Below, piece by piece: positions 48,760-57,302 of a stretch of DNA of 64,000 nucleotides. The notes beneath the pieces are model-generated. The model saw only the letters and a list, made by a program, of their open reading frames with translations. It did not search any database and had not been told where the DNA came from. Within the stretch, counting starts at the first letter, position 1. Each line of letters starts with the position of its first letter. This stretch comes from JAIOPA01 sp964655175. GTDB taxonomy: Bacteria; Eisenbacteria; RBG-16-71-46. The position numbers and the translations under genes were made by a program. The stretch lies in the NCBI GenBank assembly GCA_964655175.1, contig CAZZLY010000001.1, positions 1 through 64,000 of the forward strand. The letters run 5' to 3'.

Positions 48760-50430
48760 ATGACCCCGACGCCCGCTCTCGGCCTCGTGAACGGCACGCC
48801 GCGCGCCTCGGACGCCTCGTCGCGTCCGAACGCGTGGCGGACGCTGCGGCCGCTGTTGCTCGGTCGGCCGCTCGTCGCGCTGGTGGCCTTGCCGGCGGGG
48901 CTGCTGCTGCGGCCGGACCTCGTGGGCCGTCCGGGGGCGTTCGCCCTGCTGGCGATCCTGACCGTCGCACTGGTCTCGTGCGGCTGGATGTGGCTCGCGC
49001 GCCGCTCGGCCGCGGTCGCACCGCAGCTCGCGGCGCAGCTCGGCGTCGACCTGCTGCTGGTGAGCGCGCTCGCCGCGCGCACGGGCGGGCAGGGCAGCCA
49101 GTACGTGTTGTTCTACGTGCTGGTGGTCATCACCGGTGGCGTGTTCGGCCGCCTCACGGGCGGCTTGCTGGCGGCGGCCGGAGCGGTCACGGGCTTCCTG
49201 TGGCTGCCGCGTCTGGCCGGTATGTTCGGGGTGACGCTGCCCAATCACGTCGAGCCCGAGGTCATGGTGACCTTCCTCGCCAGCGTCGGTGTGCTCGCCG
49301 GCGTGCTCGGCGATCGCGTGCAGCGCACCGTGGGCGAACTGGCGCGCACCGAGCGCGAGCTCGACCGCGTGCGGCTCGACAACGGCACCATCCTGCGTCA
49401 TCTGGCGACCGGCATCCTCACGGTGGACGCCGACGGCTTCGTGGACGATCTGAACCCGGCCGCCGAGAACGTGCTCGGCCTCAAGGCCGACGCGGTGCGT
49501 GGCCTGCCGCTCGATCAGGCGCTGCCCTCGCGCCTGGCGGCCCTGCGCGAACTCATCCGGACGTCGCATCGCACCCGGACCGGGCGCGCCCGTGCCGAGG
49601 TCGAGGTCGCGACCGTGGCCGATCGCGTCCTGCCGCTGGGCGCGTCGACCAACGTCCTCACCCATGAGGACCAGCTCACCGGCGTCGTGGCCGTGTTCCA
49701 GGACCTGACCGCGGTCCGGGACATGGAGCGTCGGGTCCGGCGCAACGAGACCCTGGCCGAGGTCGGTGCCCTGGCGGCCGGGATCGCCCACGAACTGCGC
49801 AACGGCCTCAAGCCGATCAGCGGATCGGTGGAGGTTTTGCAACGTGAGCTCAAGTTGGAGGGTGAAACGGCCGAATTGATGGACCTAGTGGCGCGCGAAT
49901 CCGCGCGACTCAACAAGTTCGTGACCGATCTCCTGACCTATTCCCGTGAGCGCGATCTGGCGCTGGAACCGGTGAGCCTCGACGCGCACCTGCGCGAGCT
50001 GGCCGGCAGCCTGCGACACGACCCGCGACGCGCACCGGGGGTGACGGTCGAGGTGGTCCCGGGGCCGGACGGCGCCCAGGTCGCGATCGACACGGAGCAG
50101 ATGCGGCAGGTGTGGCTCAACCTCGCGTCCAACGCCCTCGAGGCGATGGGCGACCACGGCACCCTCACGATCACGTGGGTGGCGGTCGGGGAGAGCCAGG
50201 TGGCAGTGGAATTCCGGGACGAGGGTCCCGGCATCCCGGCCGACGATCTGCGTCGGATGGGAGAACCCTTTTTCACGACCAAACGGGGCGGGACGGGCCT
50301 GGGACTCGCGATCGCACAGCGGATCGTCGAGCGCCATGCCGGCGTCCTGACCCTCGAGAGCGTGGCCGGTCAGGGTACGACCGCCCGGGTGCAGCTGCCC
50401 GGCGTGGCGAGCCTGACGCAGGCAGCGTGA
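48760..50430 (+). CDS. pilS: Sensor histidine kinase PilS
   Basis: A 556-residue membrane kinase. About five hydrophobic segments in the first 190 residues are followed by a short coiled coil, a PAS-like domain (~205-325), the H-box AAGIAHELRNGL with phospho-acceptor His344, and the ATP lid (N-box NLASNALEAM, G1 DEGPGIP, G2 GGTGLGLAI). In Pseudomonas PilS senses pilin levels in the membrane and controls PilR. ATG 48760 lies just after the pilC stop with GGTGG upstream; a GTG four codons earlier overlaps pilC. pilR follows 34 bases later. Confidence 0.93.
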   Translation: MTPTPALGLVNGTPRASDASSRPNAWRTLRPLLLGRPLVALVALPAGLLLRPDLVGRPGAFALLAILTVALVSCGWMWLARRSAAVAPQLAAQLGVDLLLVSALAARTGGQGSQYVLFYVLVVITGGVFGRLTGGLLAAAGAVTGFLWLPRLAGMFGVTLPNHVEPEVMVTFLASVGVLAGVLGDRVQRTVGELARTERELDRVRLDNGTILRHLATGILTVDADGFVDDLNPAAENVLGLKADAVRGLPLDQALPSRLAALRELIRTSHRTRTGRARAEVEVATVADRVLPLGASTNVLTHEDQLTGVVAVFQDLTAVRDMERRVRRNETLAEVGALAAGIAHELRNGLKPISGSVEVLQRELKLEGETAELMDLVARESARLNKFVTDLLTYSRERDLALEPVSLDAHLRELAGSLRHDPRRAPGVTVEVVPGPDGAQVAIDTEQMRQVWLNLASNALEAMGDHGTLTITWVAVGESQVAVEFRDEGPGIPADDLRRMGEPFFTTKRGGTGLGLAIAQRIVERHAGVLTLESVAGQGTTARVQLPGVASLTQAA

Positions 50431-50464
50431 TCACGAAACAACCCGTTCACAGTGAGGTGACGCC

Positions 50465-51886
50465 ATGGCGGCCGAGAAGATCCTGGTGGTCGACGACGAA
50501 CAGAGCATGACCCAGTTCCTGGGCATCGTGCTGCGCAAGGAGGGCTACCAGGTCACGACCGTGAACAGTGGTCGCGATGCCCTCGAGAAGATCCGCATGG
50601 AGCCCTTCGACGTCGTGCTGTCGGACATCAAGATGCCCGGCATGGACGGCATCCAGCTGCTCCAGGGCATCAAGAAGCACGACGCGAACATCCCGGTCGT
50701 GCTCATGACGGCCTACGCGTCGCAGCAGACCGCCATCGACGCCGTGAATCTGGGTGCGTTCCAGTACCTGCTCAAGAACGCGAAGAACGACGAGATCCGT
50801 CTCGCCGTGCGCAACGCGCTCGAGATCCGCAAGGTCAAGAACGAGAACCAGTTCCTCAAGCGCGAGCTCAAGAAGGGCCACGAGGAGAAGGTCATCATCG
50901 GTTCGTCCGACGAGATGCTCCGCGTGTTCAAGATGGTGGACAAGGTCGCGGACAGCGAGGCCACGATCCTGATCCAGGGCGATTCGGGCACCGGCAAGGA
51001 GCTCATCGCCCGCGAGATCCACTATCGCAGCCGCCGCGCCTCGGGTCCGTTCGTGAGCATCAACTGCGGTGCGATCCCGCGTGACCTGCTCGAGTCGAAC
51101 CTGTTCGGGCACGTGAAGGGCTCGTTCACCGGTGCGGTGAAGGACTCGCCCGGCCTGTTCCAGGTGGCCGAGGGCGGTACGTTCTTCCTCGACGAGGTCG
51201 GTGAGATGCCGCTCGCCACGCAGGTCAAGCTGCTGCGGGCGCTGCAGGAGCGCGAGATCATCCCGGTCGGCGGCACCACGCCGATCAAGATCGACTGCCG
51301 TCTCGTGGCCGCGACGAACGTGGACCTCGAGCGCGAGGTCGCCGAGGGCCGCTTCCGCGCCGATCTGTTCTTCCGCCTCAACGTCATCCCGCTGCGGATG
51401 CCGGCGCTGCGCCAGCGCCGCGACGACATCCCCGTGCTCGTGGACCACTTCCTCAAGCGCCACGCCAAGGGCGGCACGCCCAAGACCGTGACCAAGGAGG
51501 CCATGGAGCTGCTCATGAAGTACGACTGGCCGGGCAACGTGCGCGAGCTCGAGAACGTCATGGAGCGCGCCATGGTGCTGGACGAGGGTGGCGTGATCCA
51601 TCCCGAGGACCTGCCGGACAAGATCCGCTTCGGTCACAGCCAGAAGGGCAGCCTGGTCATCGATACGCCCACGATGACGCTCGAGGAGCTCGAGAAGGAG
51701 TACATCCTCAAGGTGCTCAACTTCACGCGCTGGCAGAAGAAGCGCTCGAGCGAACTGCTCGGCATCAACGCCTCGACGCTGTACCGCAAGCTGATCGGCT
51801 ACGGCATCGAGAAGCCGGGCAAGGAGCGGGGCGAGGGCGCCGAGGGCGAGGACGTGGTCGCCGAGGGTGACGAGCACGCAGCCTGA
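50465..51886 (+). CDS. pilR: Sigma-54-dependent response regulator PilR
   Basis: A 473-residue NtrC-family activator. The receiver domain has phospho-acceptor Asp54 and Lys104, the central AAA+ domain has Walker A GDSGTGKE, and the C-terminus has a Fis-type helix-turn-helix (KKRSSELLGINASTLYRKL). The sigma-54 contact loop reads ESNLFGHVKGSFTGA, so GSFTGA instead of the usual GAFTGA. PilR activates sigma-54 transcription of pilin. A perfect -24/-12 promoter lies just downstream ahead of the first pilin gene. The acidic tail (about the last 25 residues) is extra. Confidence 0.95.
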   Translation: MAAEKILVVDDEQSMTQFLGIVLRKEGYQVTTVNSGRDALEKIRMEPFDVVLSDIKMPGMDGIQLLQGIKKHDANIPVVLMTAYASQQTAIDAVNLGAFQYLLKNAKNDEIRLAVRNALEIRKVKNENQFLKRELKKGHEEKVIIGSSDEMLRVFKMVDKVADSEATILIQGDSGTGKELIAREIHYRSRRASGPFVSINCGAIPRDLLESNLFGHVKGSFTGAVKDSPGLFQVAEGGTFFLDEVGEMPLATQVKLLRALQEREIIPVGGTTPIKIDCRLVAATNVDLEREVAEGRFRADLFFRLNVIPLRMPALRQRRDDIPVLVDHFLKRHAKGGTPKTVTKEAMELLMKYDWPGNVRELENVMERAMVLDEGGVIHPEDLPDKIRFGHSQKGSLVIDTPTMTLEELEKEYILKVLNFTRWQKKRSSELLGINASTLYRKLIGYGIEKPGKERGEGAEGEDVVAEGDEHAA

Positions 51887-52032
51887 GACGTGCGGGTCGC
51901 ACGGTCCGTGGTCGGGGTGGCTGCAAATCGCCCGGCACCACGGATCGGCGAACCCGGGATGTGACACCCCGCCCTCGGCACAAGGTCTTGCCGGACAGCG
52001 GGAAGCAGGGAAGTCAGGGCCGCGCGCCCCGA

Positions 52033-52047
52033 TGGCACGCGGATTGC
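52033..52047 (+). promoter_or_regulatory. Sigma-54 (-24/-12) promoter of the first pilin gene
   Basis: TGGCACG-N4-TTGC with the invariant GG and GC exactly 10 bases apart matches the RpoN consensus at every defined position through TTGC. Transcription should start near 52059, about 60 bases ahead of the pilin ATG. PilR, the expected activator, is encoded directly upstream. The rest of 51887-52120 holds no other clear signal. Confidence 0.88.
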
Positions 52048-52120
52048 GGTGAATCCACCCGACCGGTATCCGACCGGCAGGTGCGCCGCGGAATCCCAAT
52101 CCTCCAGGGAGGTCAGGATC

Positions 52121-52567
52121 ATGACCAAGTCGCAGAAGGGCTTCACGCTGATCGAGCTGATGATCGTGGTCGTGATCATCGGTATCCTCGCCGCCATCGC
52201 CATCCCGAACTTCATCGCCATGCAGAACCGCGCGAAGGAGGGTTCGGTGAAGGCCAACATGCACACGTTCCAGCTCGCCGCCGAGGACTACGGCGTCCAG
52301 AACGATGGCGTGTACGCGGCCAATGCCAGCTCGGTCGAGGCGCTGCTGCCCGCCGCGGGTGTGAACTTCAAGAACCCGTTCACCAAGGTCGCCGGCACGG
52401 GTGCGGCGTGGCTCGACGTCGCCACGTACCCGACGACGGGCAACCTGTCGACGGGCTCCACGGTCGCCGGCATCGTGGCCTACTCGGACAACGCGACGAC
52501 GGCCTACCAGGTCGCCGGTCGTGGCAAGACGGCGGATCTCGCGCTGGTGCTCACCAGCGGTCAGTGA
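52121..52567 (+). CDS. pilA: Type IV major pilin PilA (copy 1)
   Basis: A 148-residue prepilin. The 7-residue leader MTKSQKG is cut by prepilin peptidase before Phe8, leaving mature FTLIELMIVVVIIGILAAIA with the conserved Glu at mature position 5. The C-terminal head is small, Ala/Thr/Gly-rich and has no cysteine pair, so no disulfide-bonded D-region. This resembles short pilins of Geobacter-like bacteria more than Pseudomonas PilA. GGAGG lies 8-9 bases before the ATG. Expression is probably sigma-54 and PilR controlled. A near-identical copy follows. Confidence 0.95.
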   Translation: MTKSQKGFTLIELMIVVVIIGILAAIAIPNFIAMQNRAKEGSVKANMHTFQLAAEDYGVQNDGVYAANASSVEALLPAAGVNFKNPFTKVAGTGAAWLDVATYPTTGNLSTGSTVAGIVAYSDNATTAYQVAGRGKTADLALVLTSGQ

Positions 52568-52586
52568 TCCCACGCGGTCGTGGGAT
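52567..52586 (+). terminator. Hairpin after the first pilin gene
   Basis: An 8-bp perfect stem (atcccacg/cgtgggat) with a 4-base loop starts at the last base of the stop codon. Without a U-tract it is more likely a transcript-stabilising or partial terminator hairpin between tandem pilin genes. Confidence 0.5.
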
Positions 52587-52858
52587 GTGGGCGGGCCCGC
52601 TGGGCTCGCTCCCGTCCCGCGGCCGATGCGGGCGGACGACGCCCGCGACGGAGGGGCGGCGCGGTGGATCGGGTGACCGGTCGCCGCACTCGAGCCTCCG
52701 GCAGTCCAGCCGATACTCGACGTCGGGGCGGTTCTGCGGAGTCCACGCCCCGGGCCCTGCTCGCGAGCGAGGGTGATGACGGGACCGCAGCCAACCGGGC
52801 TCTCGTGGGTCCATCCGGACCTGCGCCATCCATAGCCTACCTGCGAGGGAGTGCGAAC
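52587..52858. other. Spacer between the two pilin genes
   Basis: About 270 bases with no open frame of note. I searched by eye for GG-N10-GC with flanking TTGC or GGCAC and found none resembling the promoters at 52033 and 53384. So the second pilin gene may depend on readthrough or on an unrecognised promoter. Confidence 0.4.
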
Positions 52859-53305
52859 ATGTCACGCAATCAGAAGGGCTTCACGCTGATCGAGCTCATG
52901 ATCGTGGTCGTCATCATCGGCATCCTGGCCGCCATCGCGATCCCGAACTTCATCGCCATGCAGAACCGTGCGAAGGAAGGCTCGGTCAAGTCGAACATGC
53001 ACACCTTCCAGCTGGCGGCCGAGGATTACGGCGTCCAGAACGACGGTGTGTACGCGGCGACGGCCGGTGCGGTCGAGGCCCTGCTGCCGAACGCCGGGGC
53101 GAACTTCAAGAACCCGTTCGACAAGACGACGGGTTCGGGTGCGGCGTGGCTCGACGTGGCCACGTACCCGACGACGGGCAATCTGGCGACCGGTTCCACG
53201 ATCGCCGGTATCGTCGCCTACTCGGACAACGCGACGACGGCCTACCAGGTCGCCGGCCGCGGCAAGACGGCGGATCTGTCGCTGGTGCTCTCGAGCGGCC
53301 AGTAG
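52859..53305 (+). CDS. Type IV pilin PilA (copy 2)
   Basis: A 148-residue prepilin differing from copy 1 at 17 positions by my reading (about 88% identity). Leader MSRNQKG and mature FTLIELMIVVVIIG are intact with Glu5. Changes cluster in the exposed head (residues ~68-95) and the leader, while the N-terminal helix is identical except for one residue. It has its own GAGGGA ribosome-binding site and ends at a strong terminator. It may be an alternative or minor subunit, or a dosage copy. Confidence 0.94.
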   Translation: MSRNQKGFTLIELMIVVVIIGILAAIAIPNFIAMQNRAKEGSVKSNMHTFQLAAEDYGVQNDGVYAATAGAVEALLPNAGANFKNPFDKTTGSGAAWLDVATYPTTGNLATGSTIAGIVAYSDNATTAYQVAGRGKTADLSLVLSSGQ

Positions 53306-53326
53306 TCTCGATCCCGCAGGTTCCGG

Positions 53327-53362
53327 ACGGGGGTGCGCCTCGAGCGCACCCCCGTTCTGTTT
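53327..53362 (+). terminator. Strong intrinsic terminator after the second pilin gene
   Basis: A perfect 12-bp stem (53327-53338 with 53344-53355) with a 5-base loop is followed by TCTGTTTC, a recognisable U-rich tail. It isolates the pilin genes from the sigma-54 promoter 22 bases downstream. Confidence 0.85.
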
Positions 53363-53383
53363 CACCCCTCGGGAGCGACTCGC

Positions 53384-53398
53384 GGCACGGGGGTTGCA
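53384..53398 (+). promoter_or_regulatory. Sigma-54 (-24/-12) promoter of the PilH/PilI/PilG-like operon
   Basis: GGCACG-N4-TTGCA with GG and GC exactly 10 bases apart matches the RpoN consensus, lacking only the leading T. It lies between a strong terminator and the ABC ATPase gene. Transcription should begin near 53410, about 80 bases before the start codon. This suggests co-regulation with pilin by PilR. Confidence 0.83.
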
Positions 53399-53488
53399 AA
53401 ACCTCTCGACGCCAGCGGTGCAGCCTCGCCGCAGCGGTGCAGCCAAGCGGTTGCCCGCCAACACGTTCGCCTCGGGAGACCACCTCGA

Positions 53489-54538
53489 ATGTCGATGCTG
53501 GGACAGGGTACGACGGCCAAGCCGGAGCCGCAGCGGACGGGGACTGACCGCCCGACCGTGCAGAACGCAACCCCTGCAGCCGGGGCGGCGGTCTCGGTCC
53601 GCGGCCTCACCAAGAGCTACCGCCACCCCTGGACGATGCAGGTGACCCCGGGCCTGACCGACGTGACGTTCGACGTCCGGCCGGGCGAGGTGTTCGGCTA
53701 CCTGGGCCCCAACGGCGCCGGCAAGACGACCACGATCAAGCTGCTCGCCGGATTGCTCAAGCCCACGAGCGGGCAGGCGTGGTTGTTCGGTACGTCCATC
53801 GATCGCGTCGAGAGCCGCCGTCGGCTGGGTTTCCTGCCGGAGCAGCCGTACTTCTACGACTCGCTCACCGGCGTCGAGTACCTCGAGTTCGTGGCGCGTC
53901 TCTCGGGTCTGTCGGGGCGTGACGCCGCCGCCGCCGCGCGCCGTTGGTTCGGCAAGGTGGGCCTGGGGGAGCGCGCGCGTCTGGCGCTGCGCAAGTACTC
54001 CAAGGGCATGCTGCAGCGCCTCGGGCTCGCGGCCGCCATGGTGCACGAGCCCGACCTGCTCATCCTCGACGAGCCCATGAGCGGTCTCGATCCGTTCGGC
54101 CGTCGCGACGTGCGCGACCTGATCCTGGAGCAGCGCGAGCGCGGCGCCACGGTCATGCTGTCGAGCCACATCCTGCCCGACGTCGAGGCGCTGTGCGATC
54201 GCGTCGGCATCGTGCTGCGCGGACGGCTCACGCGCGTGGCGAGCGTGGGTGAGCTCATCGAGGGCGGCACGCCGCGCATCGAACTGCGCGTCGCGGGTCA
54301 GCCGCTGCTCGCGATCCCGGTGACGCTCGCCGACGTGATCGAGCGCTCGACGCACGCGGGCGACACCGTGTTCACGCTGCACGACCCGACGCGGCAGCAG
54401 GAGGTGCTCGCGTGGCTCGTGCAGCAGCGCGCCACCGTGCAGTCCATGACGCCGGTGCGCGGCACGCTCGAGGACCTGTTCATGGCCACGGCCGAGAGCG
54501 CCGCGTTCCATGGCAACGTCGCGCGGAGGTCGGCGTGA
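53489..54538 (+). CDS. ABC transporter ATP-binding protein, PilH-like
   Basis: A 349-residue ABC ATPase: Walker A GPNGAGKTTT (Lys79), signature YSKGMLQRLGLA (relaxed form of LSGGQ), Walker B LLILDEP and the H-loop SSHIL. A C-terminal extension (~240-349) is typical of NatA-type exporters. In Myxococcus xanthus an ABC ATPase (PilH), a membrane protein (PilI) and a third protein (PilG) are needed for type IV pilus assembly. Position among pilus genes and the sigma-54 promoter point to the same module. ATG 53489 is preceded by GGAG at a long spacing. Confidence 0.85.
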   Translation: MSMLGQGTTAKPEPQRTGTDRPTVQNATPAAGAAVSVRGLTKSYRHPWTMQVTPGLTDVTFDVRPGEVFGYLGPNGAGKTTTIKLLAGLLKPTSGQAWLFGTSIDRVESRRRLGFLPEQPYFYDSLTGVEYLEFVARLSGLSGRDAAAAARRWFGKVGLGERARLALRKYSKGMLQRLGLAAAMVHEPDLLILDEPMSGLDPFGRRDVRDLILEQRERGATVMLSSHILPDVEALCDRVGIVLRGRLTRVASVGELIEGGTPRIELRVAGQPLLAIPVTLADVIERSTHAGDTVFTLHDPTRQQEVLAWLVQQRATVQSMTPVRGTLEDLFMATAESAAFHGNVARRSA

Positions 54539-55296
54539 TCGCGCTCATCGCCCGGAACACCTTCCGCGAGGCGGTCCGCGACCGCGTGCTCGCGGGCATC
54601 GTCGTCGCCGGCCTCGCGCTGCTCGCGCTCACGCGGCTCGCCAGCCCGCTCGCCATGGGCGAGGGGCTGCGGCTCACCGTGGACCTGGGGCTGTCGGGCA
54701 TCACCTGGCTCGGGCTTGTCGTCGTGCTCATGGTGGGTTCGAGTCTCGTGTCCAAGGAGATCGACCGTCGCACCATCTTCAACCTGCTGTCGCGCCCGCT
54801 GCCGCGGCCCTATTACCTCGTGGGCAAGTGGGCCGGTCTGACGGCGGCGCTCGCGTCGGTCGCGGTGATCCTGGGCCTCGCGCTCGCGGGCATGCTCGTG
54901 CTGCTCGGGCACGCCGAGGCGCTGCCCGCCATCGCGCAGGCGGTCGTGCTCGCGATGCTCGAACTCGCGGTCGTGTGCTCGATCGCGGTCATGTTCTCGG
55001 CGCTCTCGACGCCGGTGCTGTCGGCGCTCTACACGCTCGGGCTGTTCCTGGCGGGACAGTGGACCGACGACCTGCGCCGCTTCGCCGAGCACGCGCCGGG
55101 CTCGCTCGGCACGCTGCTCACGACGGCCGCGAACCTGCTGCCCAACCTGTCGCTGTTCAACATGCGCTCGCTCGCCTCGCTCGGCACCTGCACGACGGTC
55201 GAGCACCTCGCGGTCGCGACGGGCTATGCCGCGCTCTACTGCGGTTGCGTGCTGCTGCTGGGTGCGGCCGCGTTCGAATCGCGGGACTTCAAGTGA
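54535..55296 (+). CDS. ABC transporter permease, PilI-like
   Basis: A 253-residue ABC-2-type membrane protein with about six hydrophobic segments and the N-terminal RNTFREAVRDRVLAG motif common to NatB/CcmB-like permeases. It overlaps the ATPase stop codon (GTGA) and the next start (GTGA), so the three proteins are probably made together. By comparison with Myxococcus it would be the membrane half of the PilGHI complex; transported substrate unknown. Confidence 0.82.
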   Translation: MIALIARNTFREAVRDRVLAGIVVAGLALLALTRLASPLAMGEGLRLTVDLGLSGITWLGLVVVLMVGSSLVSKEIDRRTIFNLLSRPLPRPYYLVGKWAGLTAALASVAVILGLALAGMLVLLGHAEALPAIAQAVVLAMLELAVVCSIAVMFSALSTPVLSALYTLGLFLAGQWTDDLRRFAEHAPGSLGTLLTTAANLLPNLSLFNMRSLASLGTCTTVEHLAVATGYAALYCGCVLLLGAAAFESRDFK

Positions 55297-56051
55297 GCAC
55301 GCTCGCGCTCACGATCCCGCCGCTGCGTCAGCGGATGATCGCCCAGTGGGCGGGTGCCCTCGTGTGCGCCACGCTCATGGCGATGACCGCGTCGTGGGCC
55401 GCGCGGCATCTGCCGCAGCGTCCGGCGTTCGAGGAGCTCGCGTACTACCCGTCGGGCCAGGCGCTGCGTCCCGCCACGTTCGGTCACGCCGAGTCGGCGG
55501 CCGACCTGGCGTGGCTGCGTGCGGTGCAGTACTACGGCGAGCACCGTCAGACCGATCTGCGGTTCGTGAAGATGGAGCACGTGTTCGACGTGCTCACCTC
55601 GCTCGCGCCGCGGTTCGAGAGCCCGTACGTGTTCGGCGCGTTCGCGCTGGCGCAGGAGGGGCACGACTTCCCGGCCGCCGAGCGCCTCATGCTGAAGGGC
55701 CTCGCCGCCAATCCGCGCAGCGGCCGGCTCGCGTTCGAGATGGGCTTCCTCTACTACGTCCGTCCCGGGGGGCGCGACCTCGCGCACGCGGCGGAGTGGT
55801 TCGAGCGCGCCTCGCATCTGCCCGGCGCCCCGGCCAACGCCGCGCGCTTCGCCGCGTTCACGCGCCAGCACGGCGGCGACCTGATCGTCGCGCTGCAACT
55901 CTGGAAGCAGATCCACGCCACCACGGGCAATCGCTACCTGCGGGACATCGCCGAACGGGAGGCCGAGCGGATCCAGGCCGCGTTGGCCGCCGGGCGTCGG
56001 GAACGGGCGATGACCCGGCTCTCGACCCCGATCGTCCGCACGAAGCCCTGA
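55293..56051 (+). CDS. Membrane-anchored TPR-like protein, PilG-like
   Basis: A 252-residue protein with one N-terminal membrane helix (MIAQWAGALVCATLMAMTASW) and a helical domain with degenerate TPR repeats (AAERLMLKGLAANPRSGRLAFEMGFLYY). No enzyme motif. As third gene of the overlapping ABC cluster it occupies the place of PilG in PilGHI modules; I base the name on position and architecture only. The Ala/Asp-Leu-Ala-Trp-Leu-Arg-Ala-Val-Gln-Tyr-Tyr-Gly block is typical of such proteins in pilus loci. Confidence 0.65.
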   Translation: MSTLALTIPPLRQRMIAQWAGALVCATLMAMTASWAARHLPQRPAFEELAYYPSGQALRPATFGHAESAADLAWLRAVQYYGEHRQTDLRFVKMEHVFDVLTSLAPRFESPYVFGAFALAQEGHDFPAAERLMLKGLAANPRSGRLAFEMGFLYYVRPGGRDLAHAAEWFERASHLPGAPANAARFAAFTRQHGGDLIVALQLWKQIHATTGNRYLRDIAEREAERIQAALAAGRRERAMTRLSTPIVRTKP

Positions 56052-56246
56052 CGAACGGTGGGTGGGATGACCCAACGCGTTGGAAACCGCCCTTCAGTTC
56101 GGTCGCCACGGTGCCGACACTCACCGTGAAGGCGGGACCCCGCACGGACGCACCCTCGGGCTCCGTCGGGTGATGGATGACGAGGACCCTGCCGTCGCAC
56201 GCACGACGATGGGGACGACCCGCACCACCTGGTGAGGAGTACACAC
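56052..56246. other. Intergenic region before pilM with palindromes
   Basis: These 195 bases contain a perfect 12-bp palindrome, ccaacgcgttgg (56072-56083), and a 7-bp hairpin cacggtg/caccgtg (56107-56128). The hairpin may end the upstream operon; the palindrome could be a dimeric regulator site. No clear sigma-70 or sigma-54 promoter was found for pilM. Confidence 0.35.
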
Positions 56247-57302
56247 ATGTTCTTCGGGAAGCAGCCGTCGCTCGTGGGCCTCGACATCGGCAGCCACAGC
56301 GTCAAGGTGGTGGAGCTGCAGGCGTTGCCGAACAAGACCTTCAAGCTGGTCAATTACGGCATCTCGCAGCCGTTGTCCGAAGCGATCGTGGACGGCGAGA
56401 TCATGGATCGCCAGCTCGTCACGGACGCCATCGCGAACCTGCTCGAGTCGCGGGGCATCAAGGCCAAGACGGTCGTCGCCGCCGTGTCCGGCCGCGCGGT
56501 CATCGTGAAGAAGATCACGATGAACAAGCTGTCGGCCGAGGACGCGAAGCAGGCGATCGTGTGGGAGGCCGAGCAGCACGTCCCGTACGACATCAACGAC
56601 GTCTCGCTCGACTTCGAGATCCTGGGCCAGGCGCCCAACGACCCGCAGCAGATGCAGGTCCTGCTCGTCGCCGCCAAGAAGGACATGGTGCTGTCGTTCA
56701 GCGACCTCATCCGTGAGGCCGGGCTGCAGCCCACCGTCGTGGACGTGGATTCGTTCGCGGCGCAGAACGCGATCGAAGCCAACGTCGATCTGGGCCCCGA
56801 TCAGGTCGTCGCCATCCTCAACGTGGGTGGCGAGATGACGAACATCAACATCGTGCAGGGCGGCGTGCCGTACTTCACGAAGGACCTGCAGATCGGCGGC
56901 GACACGTTCGTCGAGGCGGTCCAGCGTCGCTTCAATCTGAGCCAGGCCGAGGCCGCCGCCGCCGTGCGCGGTGAGGCCGGCGCCGGACTCGAGGTGGGCC
57001 CGGTCATCGAACAGGCCGCCGAGGGCATCGCCACCGCGCTCGACCGCGCGCAGGCCTACCTGCGCACCGCGGGCGAGGCGGGCACGCTCAATCGCATCCT
57101 GCTGTGCGGCGGCAGCGCGCTGACGCCGGGGCTCGCCGACTTCCTGGCGCGCCGCTTCCAGGTCACGGCCGAGGTCGTGAACCCGCTCGCGCGCATCGCC
57201 TACGACCCGGCGCTGTTCGCCGGGCAGGACGTGATGAAGGTGGCGCCCCTTCTCACGGTCGGCATCGGTCTGGCCCTGCGCCGCCCGGGGGACAAGCGAT
57301 GA
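56247..57302 (+). CDS. pilM: Type IV pilus inner-membrane assembly protein PilM
   Basis: An actin-like cytoplasmic protein of 351 residues that binds the N-terminus of PilN and links the pilus alignment complex to the motor. The FtsA/actin-type phosphate loops are visible (GLDIGSHSVKVVELQ and ILNVGGEMTNINIV), as is the late LLCGGSALTPGL adenosine motif. AGGAG lies 7 bases before the ATG. It leads a tightly packed pilMNOPQ operon. Confidence 0.95.
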   Translation: MFFGKQPSLVGLDIGSHSVKVVELQALPNKTFKLVNYGISQPLSEAIVDGEIMDRQLVTDAIANLLESRGIKAKTVVAAVSGRAVIVKKITMNKLSAEDAKQAIVWEAEQHVPYDINDVSLDFEILGQAPNDPQQMQVLLVAAKKDMVLSFSDLIREAGLQPTVVDVDSFAAQNAIEANVDLGPDQVVAILNVGGEMTNINIVQGGVPYFTKDLQIGGDTFVEAVQRRFNLSQAEAAAAVRGEAGAGLEVGPVIEQAAEGIATALDRAQAYLRTAGEAGTLNRILLCGGSALTPGLADFLARRFQVTAEVVNPLARIAYDPALFAGQDVMKVAPLLTVGIGLALRRPGDKR

